Source: UBA1756 sp045132235 (GTDB lineage: Bacteria; Bacteroidota; Bacteroidia; Bacteroidales; WCHB1-69). Taken from it: 64,000 nt of DNA. A program made the position numbers and the translations under genes. Below, in pieces: positions 22,201-34,200 of the stretch. The stretch spans positions 1-64,000 of the forward strand of contig JBGURX010000006.1 of NCBI GenBank assembly GCA_045132235.1, in the 5' to 3' direction. A model generated the notes under the pieces. That model saw nothing but the letters and a program-made list of their open reading frames with translations, was not told where the DNA came from and did no database searches. The first letter of the stretch is position 1, and each line of letters starts with the position of its first letter.

Positions 22201-25200
22201 CGATGTTCGTAGCATTCGGGTTAGCCAGCGCAACCGTAGCGGTGATTTCACCACCCTTACAAATTGTGCTGTCCATATCATTGACAACAATATTAGCTAC
22301 CGGCTTGGGAAGAACTGTAACCGGGAACTGTTCTGACATAACATGACAGCCATTTCCAAAGTTAAGTTCAAAGGCATAGTTATGAGGTTCGTTCAGCGTA
22401 GCGCTGGTCACCTGATACAGACAGTAGTATCCGTCAGGAGCAGTCATCCACTGACCGCTGGCCGGACTGAGGCTCGTACCATCAATGAACCACATACGCT
22501 CATTCTCTGCAATGCTGGACATATCCAGTGATGTTTGGATATGAGCCATCAAGCTGATGTTATCTGAACCTTCACAAACAACGTGGTTACCATGAATGGT
22601 GATGACAGGCAGAGCAAAGACGGTCACATGGGCTTCTGCAGGAACCGATACACATGCAGGAGCATTTGCTGATGCCACCACAGAATAGGTGTAAACAGTA
22701 GAGTCAGTACCCATGGCCTGCGGAGTAACTGTATAGGTATCACCCGTGACACCTTCAAGGAGTACACCATTTTCATACCATGTATAAGTAATTGCACCCA
22801 GTTCTGCATCTGCTGAAGCCGTAGCAACCATCGTAACCTGACCACCGTCACAGATGGTAGTGTCGGTTACTGTGCCAATAGCAACAGCAACAGTAGGAAC
22901 ATCATGTTTGGTGATGACAATAGAACCTTCTGCTTTACAATCGGAGTTCACCTGACGTACATTAGCAGTATAGGTGTGGGTATCATCAACCGTAGCAACA
23001 TACGTAGCTTCCGTAGCACCCAGGATCGTATCGCCATCCACCTTCCATACATAGACGAGGTTCGGAGTATTATAGTTGCCAAGATGTGCGGTCAAGGTAA
23101 CAACACCGTTTTCGCAAACATCCGTGTCGCTTGCACTAACCACAACGACCGGTTCTGCATCCACATAGACATAATAGTCTTCGCTTTGAGCAGAGCAACC
23201 TGTCAGGTTATTGGTAACACGCACATTGTAAACATACGGATAATCACGTGCAATGGCGGTTTCATCCAAATCAGCAGAAGTAGCACCACTGATTTCAACG
23301 CCATCCACCAACCACTGGTATTCATAGGTCACATTGGCGGCGTCAATAGTATCATGCAGGGTGGCCAACAACTGAACATTGTTGGTGTTGCAGAGGATCG
23401 GGTCACCACTGATCGTAACACTGTGGTTCGGATAAACATGAACGGTTGTGTCAACAGTTTCGGAAACACAGCCCTCAATGTTCGGATAGAAGACCACTGC
23501 ATAGTTATAATCAGTAATGTCATTGTCAACAGCAAGCGGGGATTCAGAAATGGCATTGGTGGTAGCACCTTCAATAATAACACCATTTCTCATCCAAGAA
23601 TAAACACCGTCACCTTCGGTAGCCGTCAGCGTAATCTGACCGCCCTGACAAATGTTGGTGTCAGGTGTGAGAGTGAGGGTGAGGACCAGAGGCGTGACAA
23701 CCTTGATCTCTTTTTCACCTTCAGCTCTGCATTCCGAAGTGGTCTGCATCACACGCACTCTGTACAGGGTGGTAGCAGACGGGTTGACTGTAAGGATACG
23801 TGAAGTAGCACCGGTGATTTCAGTCTCAACAGCACCTTCAACCGTGTACCATCTGTAGATAAGATTGTCGGTGTTGTAGTTGCCGAGGTTAGCGGTCAAA
23901 ACAACCTGACCACCTGCGCAAACGCTGTCATTGTCGGCAGTAACTTCTACCAAAATCGTATCATTCACATACACATAGTAGGGTTCGCTCAGGCTGGTAC
24001 ATCCATTCGTGTTGGAAACTTCAACCGTATAGATATAGGGCTCATCCTGTGCGGCCATGTTAGCCATCTGGAGAGTGTCGGCAGTAGCACCGGTGATATC
24101 ACCACCGTCCGTAAGGTCGCTGTTGTACATTCTCCACTGATAGCTCAAAGCACCGGTGGCCAACAATGTATCATTGATGTGAGCCACCAAAATAACGGTA
24201 GAGTCATTACAGAGGATAGCGTCACCAGAAATCTCAACTGACGGGTTCTGGATAACGGTCAGCGTGTCAGAAGCAACCGGAGCAGATTCACAACCTGCAC
24301 TTGCCTGACGTGCAACCACTGTGTAAACGAACGTATGAGCATCAATATCCGTGAGAACAGGAGCTTCCACCAAGATGGAGTCCGTAACATCGGAAATCAA
24401 CTGGCCATTTCTGTACCATGTGAAGATGTAGGCCTCGCCGTCCACACCATTGGTGGCGTGTGCCGTAACCGTAATCTGAGTGCCTTCGCAGATGTTAGCT
24501 TCCGAAAGATCAACGCTGCTAACAACCGGCAATTCACTTACGTTGACATTGGCGGTGTGTTCAACCGTACAACGAGTGCTGTTTGCCACAACCTCAACCT
24601 TAACAGGAATTGTTCCCGTAGCCGTCAGGGTGGTTGTCATCGTAGCACCCACTGCGCCATTCACCACTGCGCCGTCAACAGACCAAACATAGGTAAGGTC
24701 GTTAACATCATAGTATGCAGTGTCATGAGTGTTGTTGAAGCCGATGTTGGCGTATGCCATGATTTCACCGCCTTGACAAATGGTGCTATCCTCAACAGTT
24801 ACAAACACATCGGGGAGATTGTAAATCGTGACATCAAACGGTTCGCTGGTAACCGTACAGCCAGGACCTCTATTGATTGTGATCGTGTAGCTGTAAGGCT
24901 CGTTCCAAACCGGATTCACACGGTTTTCTTTGTAATAAATCGTACTCGGATTGATCAAATCACCAATCATCGGGTTAGCGGAGACATCGTTATTGTTGAG
25001 TCTCCATGCCCAAGTAGTATTAGCCGTATTGAACGGAGTAGCGTCATCGTTCTGGATATGTGCCCACAACACAACCGTGTCGCCAAAGCAGAGGCTGGCA
25101 TCGCCAGAAATCTCGACAACAGGCAGTGAGTACACATTCAAAGTCTTTTCAGCAACGAAGCGAGCAGAGGTACAAGCAGAGCTCGGCTGGCTGACAGTAG

Positions 25201-28200
25201 CAGAATAGACATAGGAGTTGACATCAACGGCGGTCAGCGGAGCGGCATCCGTAAAGACAGAGTCAGTAATACCCTCCAAGAGTACGCCATTTCTGTACCA
25301 AGTGAAGGTATAAGGTTCGTTGGCAACACCGCCAGTAGCGTGTGCCGTAAGCTGAATGCCATAACCCACACAAACTGCAGTATCGCTCAAGTCAATAGCA
25401 GTAATTGAAGGAACTGCCACTGCATTGATGTTCTGTGAACCTTTAGCAACGCAGTTTGTAGTGGTCTGGATCACTTGGACAAAGTATTCGGTATTGGTAG
25501 CAACCGTAGTGGTAAGCGTTCTGCTTGTAGCACCAGCAATTGCATTGGCCGGGGCAATAGAACCTTCATACCACTGATAAACGAGGTTGGCTTCGTTATA
25601 ATCACCCAGCTGGGCGGTCAAAGTAACAGTGCCGTTTTCACAGATAGTTGTGTCATCAGCAGTAACTTCAACCTGAATACTATCATTCACATATACATAA
25701 TAGACATCAGAGAAGCTTCTACAACCGGCATTGTCGTAAACCATGACGGAGAAGGAGTAAGCATCCGTGCTGTCAGCTGCGGTATAGGTCAATGTGTCGG
25801 TGGTGGCACTGGCAACGGTAAGGTTGCTGTTAGCCAACATCCACTGGTAGTGGAGACCTGCGGTGGTAGTATCGTAACCATTCACATGGGCAACGAGAAC
25901 CACATCCGTACCGTCGCAAATCATCGGGTCACCAGAGATTGCGATAGTCGGGTTCGGATAAGCATAAACGGTGGTATCCTTCGTGGCTGTACAACCAGCA
26001 ATCTCGGAAGAGAAGACCACGCTATAGACGTATGCGGTAGAGTCATTATCGACAGCCAGCGGGGAGTCAATCAACGTATCCATAGTAGCACCCTCGATGA
26101 GAACACCATTCTTGTACCAAGTATAGGTTCCTTCTTGAGAAGCTTCTGCGGAGATGATCACTTCGCCGCCAGAGCAAATCATGGTAGTGTTGGCAAAGAT
26201 GGCCAAGGTGGGAGCATCCAAAACCTTAACTGAATCCTCACCGTAAGCAGCACATTCAGAAGTGGTCTGAAGTACATCAACACGATAATGATTCCAACCA
26301 TTGTTTTCCGGAACAACCGTGATTTCGCGCTCGGTAGCCCACGGAATTTCAACGCCATCGTATGACCATCTGTAGATGAGGTTATCTGCATTATAGTCAC
26401 CGAGATGAGCGGTCAGCGTGACTTCGGCACCCTCACAAATGGAATCATTGTCAGAGGTAACCACCACGAGGATGGTGTCATTGACATAGACTTCATACGG
26501 AGCACTTTCAACTGAGCAACCATCGGTGGTGTTGGTAACGACGACCGTATAGATATAAGGCTCGTCGGCTGCCGGACGATTGTTCTCAATCAAAGTATCG
26601 TTCGTAGCACCCGTAATGTCAGCGTTGTTCAATCTCCACTGGAAGCCAAGATCGCCCATGGAGGCATCGTAGTCATTTACGTTGGCAACGAGACCGATGC
26701 TGTCGTTGTGGCAAATGATAGCGTCGCCGCTGATAACCACCGTCGGGTTGGGCTTCACGATAACCGTATCATAAACCACTGCGGATTCGCAAGCGGAGCT
26801 GGGCTGACTGATGGCAACACCATACACATATTCAGTGCCAAATGCGCCTTCAGCAACCGGAGTATCATAGATGATGCTGTCGTTGGCACCCTCGATAACC
26901 TCACCATTCTTATACCAAGTATAGGTGATGGGCTCGCCAGCGATAAAGGTGGAGGGAGTAGCCACCACCGTCACCTGATAGCCAGAGCAAACAGTATCAT
27001 TGTCAGCATCAACCGCAACAACCGGAGTAGCCTTCGGGGTGAAGGTCAATGTATCGGTAGCGGTACAACCAGAGATGGTCTGAGCAATGTTGCAGACCAC
27101 TTTCTGTTCATTCGTGTTGAGGAAGGTATAAGTCATGGTATTAGTGGTGGCGCCGGCAACGACATTGCCATTCACCTTCCACTCATAAGTAAGGTCGGTA
27201 GCGTTGTTGTCAACGAGGTTGGCGGTGAAGGTCACCTGACCATTCTGACAAATGGTAGTGTCATCAGCTGTCACTTCCACAACAGGAGCCTTATAAACCG
27301 TGACAGGATATTCATCGCTCATGGTCGTACAACCATTGCCGCGGGAAATTTCAACCGTATAAATATACGTGGTAGAAGACTCACCCGTGCGAACGGCATC
27401 ATGGTTGGCTTTATAAGTTGAATAGGTATGGTCTGAAGAGACAGTGATATTACCTAACGATTGTGCATTGATGCCATCTCTGTACCAAGTAGCTGTCATG
27501 TCTCCGCCAGGATTCATGCCATTAACCGTTGCTCTGAGATTTACATTTACATCAAAGTCACAAACTGTCGGGTCGCCACTGATCACCACATCAATGTTCT
27601 TGAATACATAGATGGTGTCGAACTTCGTGACATGGCACAATGTGCTGTCTTGTACATAGCGAACCTCATAGGCCACCATCGTTCTGTCACCGTCAACTGC
27701 GAGCGGGCTGTCAACGAAGAAACGGGTGGTGTCTGTGCTGATCCACTCGTTATTTCTGTACCAGCTATAAGTACCTGCCGGAGTAGTAGCCGGATTCAGG
27801 GCAAAGGTGACTTGACCGCCTTCGCAGATAGAATCAGTGCCAACAGGCAAGGTGACCAGATCCAAAGCCGGAGCCGAAACCACCGTGATCAATACATCAC
27901 CAGCAGCGGTGCAGAAGGTATTGTTCTGCATGACTCTCACTCTGTACTGGGTAGTGGCATCCGGATAAACCGTAAGGGTATTGGTATATTCATTTGAAAT
28001 CTCAACTTCGTTGCCACCCTCAATGGTGTACCATCTGAAGGTCACGTCATCGAAATTATCCTGAACGGCAGCGGTAAGGACAACCTCTTCACCGGCGCAC
28101 ACCTTCTTGGTAGAAGCCTGAATACCCACAACAACAGTATCGTTGACATATACGAGATACGGATCGCTGACAACAGAACAGCCGTTCGGTCCAGTGACCA

Positions 28201-31200
28201 CAACCGTGTATTCATACGGATACTGACGATAAGGTTTGTTCTTAGAGAATGTTCTGTCACTTACACCTGTTTCAACATTGTCTTCTCTCCATGCAAAAGT
28301 ATATGTGCCAGGAATGGTATCATTCAAGAATGCGGTCAGATTCACAATGTTCTGGTCACTATTACCACACAAAATCTGGTCACCAGTAACTGTGATGGTA
28401 GGATTCTGATAAACGTTAACGGTATCTCTGAACATTGCAGAGGCACAACCAGAATTGTCAAGTGTCACATACAAAGAATACACATACTGATTGGCATCAA
28501 TGTCTTCAAGTGTAGGAGCATCCACGAGGAATGCGGTGTCAACACCCTCTAACAACTGACCGTTACGATACCAGAAGTAGTGGAACTGCGGGTCGGTGAT
28601 GGTTGAGTTAACGCTTGCAGTAGCGTTAAGCGTTACCTGACCGCCAACGCAAATAGTGTCAGGAGTGGTCGTGAAGGTTACAACAGGATCAGCAACCACG
28701 CTGACAGTAACATTAGCAGAACCCTTACAGCCGGAAGCCGTGCGGATTGCCATGAATGTATAAGTCTTATCAGCAGACAAAGCGGGAGTGGTATAGGTGA
28801 GACCCGTAGCACCCGCGATTTCGGTAGCGCCATCATACCACTGGAATGTATAGTCATCGACGTTATAGTCATTCAGACTTGCAGTGATAGTGGCCGTACC
28901 ACCATTACAAATCGGAGCAACCGGCAAGAAGCTGATAACAGCTGCCGTGTCAACTCTTACAGAGAAAGGTTCGCTAACAGCCTGACAACCGATGGTGTTA
29001 TCGGTAGCAGTAACCGTGTACACATACGGGATGTCGCTGGCCGACTTGGTTTCAGTGAAGTCAGCGCTATTTGAACCAACATTAGCATTATAGAGTCTCC
29101 ACTGATAAGTCATCGTAGAAGCGGCAATGTTGTCATTCACACGAGCGTGGAGATTGATATTGTTAGATCCAGTGCAAACAATCGGATCGCCTTCGATGGT
29201 AATTGTCGGCATCGGGCGAACATGAACCGTGTCGTATTTAGCTACCGTGGAGGCACATCCGCTGGAAGCTTGAGTAGCAACCACCGTATAGATGTATGAA
29301 GTAACAAGACCTTCAGCCGTAACAACTTCTGTCAAAGTAGCAGCATTAGCTCCAGAGACTTCAACACCATTTCTATACCAAGTGTAGGTGTAATCGGTAC
29401 CGTCACCATATCCGTCAGCAGTCTGCATGTGAGCTGTAACGGTGATTTCGGTTCCCGTGCAAATCGTATCTTGTGTGGGGATGATTTTTACAGATTCCAC
29501 CAGCGGGTCATTATTAACTTTGACCTTAATAAAACCTTTGGCCACACATTGCGTGGTGGTTTGTGTTACAACCACACCAAAGGTTGAAGAAGCCGTCAGG
29601 TTCTGAACAGTAAGTTCACGCTGAGTAGCGCCAGCAATCGGCTGGGTGTAACTGTCATCGCTATACCACTGATAGGTAAGGTTCGGGGTGTTGTAATCAC
29701 CAATATTAGCTGTGAGCACAACATCACCACCTTCACAAATGAGTGTATCATCAACCGTTACAACAACAGATGCGAACGTATCCACATATACCGGATATTC
29801 TTCGCTGATAGCACGGCAGCCAGTGTTCGTGTTTTCAACCTCAACCGTATAGATATAAGGTTCATTCTGCAGAGTAACGGTCTCATTCATAGTAGCAGCA
29901 TTAGCACCTGCGATATCAGCATTGTTTCTTCTCCACTGATAGTTGTAGGTCATACCAGCAACCGTATCATTAACATGTGCCGTCAATGATACCTGACCGG
30001 GCTGTGAGCAAATCAGAGCGTCGCCTTCAATTGAAACACTAGGAGCGGGGACAACAATGACCTTAACCGGGTCGCTAACTTGAGACTCGCAACCGCTAGC
30101 CTGCTGTGTAGCGACAACCGTATAATTATAAATTGCATTCTCACCTTCTGCAGTAAGAGTTTCTGTAAGCGTAGCTCCAGTAACTCCGTCCAAAAGAACA
30201 CCATTTCTATACCATGCGTATTGGTAAGGAATACCAGACACACCCAGAGTTGCTGTAGCATTCAGAGTGGCCTGCGTGCCCGAACAAATGGTTTGTTCTG
30301 TTTCAAGAGTGAGAACGGGTTTAGGATCTGAACTGACACCTACTTTCACAAAACCATTCACCTTGCAACCTGTAGAAACTTGGGTGGCTTCGAGATAATA
30401 AATGGATGAAGATGTAATATTCGTAGCTGTATAGGTATCGGAAGTTGCTCCAGCAATTTCATTACCTGCAGCAATGCTCGTACGATACCACTGATAAGTA
30501 ATGTCTGTATTAGCTGAGCCGAGGAAGGCTGATGTCAGCACAACATCTCCACCTTCGCAAATTTCCATTTCAGAAGCTGAAACTGTAATACTGCCAAGAG
30601 TATCCACATATACCGGGAACTCTGCACTCGTAGCTGTGCAACCCGTAGCCTCATTGGTGATCTGGACTGTAAAAATGTACGGATTGTCGCGAAGTTCGAG
30701 AGTGTTGCTGTAGGTGTTTCCTGAACCCGTAACAGCAGCATTATCCATTCTCCAAGAATAGGTGTAAGTGGTGCCTGCGATGGTGTCGCTTGCAACAGCT
30801 GTCAGAGAGACACTGCCACCAGCGCAAAGGATGTTGTCACCACTGATGGCAACGGTAGGAGCAGGATAAACAGCAATCGTACCGTTGTTCACATCGGACT
30901 GACATCCGCTGCTGGGCTGGGTAGCCATCACACCGTATGTATAGGTGGAAACATTGTTGCCGGAAGCAACGGGATTGTCGGTATGGGTAGTGTCGTTCAC
31001 ACCCGAACCGAACTCAACACCATTTCTATACCAAGTATAGGTGAAGAGGTCATTGACAACACCATTTGAAACAGTAGCTTTGAGCGTATCAGAAGAACCA
31101 CTGCAAATAGCATCGGGAGTGACAGCCAAAGTAACTACCGGACGAGCGGAAACCTCCACATTGACGCTGTCCTTAGCCGTGCAACCAGCCTGAACAGCTT

Positions 31201-34200
31201 CGCAAACCACCTTGTAGGTGTTGGCCGTAGCAAACTGGTGGGTGAACTCAGTAGTGGAGTAGGTGGTACCGTCAACTGTCCAGTTGTAGGAAACACCTGC
31301 CACAGCAGGCTGTACACTGAAGGTTGCGGAACCGGAAACACAGATGGTGGTATCGTCCACAGTAATGGAAACCACCGGATTGGTATTGACAATCACGTTG
31401 AACGGAGCACTGGTTGTAGAACAACCGTGGTTCACAGCGTCAACGGTATAAGTATAGATGCCTGCGGCATCGGGAGTAGCAGTATAGGTAGCCGTAGCAC
31501 CGCTCTGCACCTGGCGTCCCTGTTCTTTCCAAACGTAGGTGGTAGAACCGGTGATGCCCAGTGAATCAACAGCGGTAAGGGTGATTTCTTCGCCCAAGCA
31601 AATCACCGTCGTGTCAGCGGTAATGGCCACTGCCGGATTCGGATGAACAGTGATCTTGGCGGGAGTAGCTGCAGTAGCCACACAGCCCGTGCCGTTCTGG
31701 ACAAAGTGTACATTATAAACGAATGTGTCAACATGGTTGTTGATGGCCTGAGGAGCAACAATCAGGATGCTATCCACTGCGTTCAGCTGAACGCCATTTT
31801 CTGTCCAAGCAAACTCACCATTTTGAGCACCCGAAACCGTAAGAGCAACCTGCTCGCCAGAGCAAATCTCTGCGGTGGTGGGAGCGATGGTGATGGTGGG
31901 AGCGGTAGCGGATTTCACGGTAACGGAACCCGTAGCCGTACATCTGGTGGTAAGGTCAGTGATTGTTACTGAATAAGTACCGGGCTCGCTCACCACAATG
32001 GAGTTGGCGGTCTGGTCACCCATTGACCAAGTGTAGGAGACTTCATCAGCGCCGCCCACAACGTCTGCGGTCAAGGTAACCGGAGTGCCCGTGCAGATGC
32101 TGTCGGGAACTGCGGTGACATAAACGGCATTGGAGTCTGTATTATATACATTGTATGCTTCGCTGGCCACCATGCAACCCGTAGTGGTGTTGGTCACCTC
32201 CACGATGAAAACGTAGGGCTGCGAACGAAGGTTGAGACCCGTAGCATTGAAATCAGCGGTGGCAGCAGTCTGTTCTGCGCCATCCTGATACCATTTATAA
32301 GTATAGTTGCCTGCAGGAGTCACATTGGCAGTCAGCGTGGTTTCGGTCAGTGAGTTGCAGAGCAACTGCGTGCCCGTGATATACACATTGTGCAGCGGAG
32401 CAACTCTGACAGTGTCGGAAGCGGGTTCGGAAACACATCCGCTGGCAGACTGGCTGACGACTACATTATATATATATGTAGAAATCTCCGTACCGGTGGT
32501 AAGAGTTTCTCTGTATTCGTTGGTGGTAGTAGTGGCAATTTCCACACCATTGCGATACCAAGTATAGATGGAGTCACCAGCGGTTTCATCGAAGGTGGCC
32601 GTGGCGGTCAGGGTAACCTGAGCACCGGAACAGATGGTATCGAAGTCGGCCTGCATGGTAACCGTGGGCTTGGTAGACTCTTTGATTTCGATGGAAGCCG
32701 TAGCCGTACAAGAAGCATTCGGCTGTGTGGGGTCAATAATCTGAGTGAGGTCAACGGTATAGGTGCCTGCAGCATCCACCGTGATGGAAGGCATCGTGTC
32801 GCCAGTGGACCATACGAAGGCCATGTAAGGAATATCCTCGGTGGAGGGAACTGCTGTAAGGGTTACTTCACCTCCTTCGCAGAAGACCGTGTCGGTAGTG
32901 GCAATCTGTACGGTGGGTTGCGGAGTCACGAGAATTTCAATCGTGGCCGAGGCCAACTCAGCACAACCGGCATAATCCACACCATCCATATAGGCAACTG
33001 CCGTTACTATATGCGGAGCCACCTGTGCAGACAGACCCTCTGTAGAGGTGAATACATGTTGGGAAGTACCAGGCACTGTATTCGGACCCTCTATTTCATT
33101 TCCATCCAAAAACCATGCAAAATTACCACCAGCAATTACCATAGAAGGACTCGTAACTACACATTCCACAACAGTGCCGTCACATACCTGTCGGTCACCG
33201 TTCAAGTAAATCTCACTTCTGAGAATGACATCGATGGAAGCAGTAGCCGTAACCGTATCGCAACCATTTGCTTCAGAAATCAAAAGGGTATATACTGCCG
33301 TGTAGGTCGGAAAATACGGATTGGTTGTACCCAAGTTTGACAAGTTGTCGGTGAAAGTAAGACCCTGTGCCGGAAGTTCAATGCCATTTCTATACCATGT
33401 ATATATATAGTTGTCACTCGGAGTGACACCTTCGACAGCAATGTCCAGTGCAGCACCTTCACATGCTTGGCTAGCTTCATCTGTCGTACCCTGTATATAG
33501 GTATGGATTGTGATGTCATCACGATCCGGCAGTGGCGTGGTCACCTGTACCGTCTTGGTGGCGGTCACCGAGCAGGCGGTAGCGGGCGCATTGCCACCTT
33601 CCACCGTCACGGTGACGGTCTCCGTAGCGGTCACCGGGCTGACGGTGAATGTGGCCGCATCACCCGTGTTGGTGCCATCGCTCCAGCTATAGGTCGGGTT
33701 GGTGAAACCCGCGCCGATCTCCTCTGCGGAGAAGACCACTGAACCGTTATAGCAAACCACGTCAACGTCGGAGGTGATGACGCCCGTAGCCACGGTTTCA
33801 ACCACCTTCACTGTACCGGTAGCTGAAACGTAGCAAGTTTGATGGGGAGCCATACCGGTCACCGTAACATTGACGACACCGTCGCTGGTGAGTTCATTCG
33901 TGGTGACGGTAGCGGTGTTTCCCGTTGCATCACCACTCCATGAATAAGTGGGATTGTCGCCAAGGTATCCTTCAGTAACCACTGTCACCGTTGCAGAAGT
34001 TCCCTTACAGATGGAATCGATCAGCAGCGTGGCTGTCGGTTGCGGGTGAACCCAAATCTCAACCTCATTACTTCTGAAGAAGCAGTTTCGAATAGGATCG
34101 CTGACTTCAAGAATGAAGATATGGGGTTCCTCTCTCACAGCAAGACCTGTTCCTCCCATACCAATAGAATAAGAAGCAGAATTAGTGGGATCCTGAAGAC

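Noticed and set aside
8330..33220. Regularly spaced conserved short sequences could suggest a CRISPR array.
   Set aside because: Periods are 270 and 830 nt, the repeats are imperfect, and everything lies in one coding frame with protein-level conservation.
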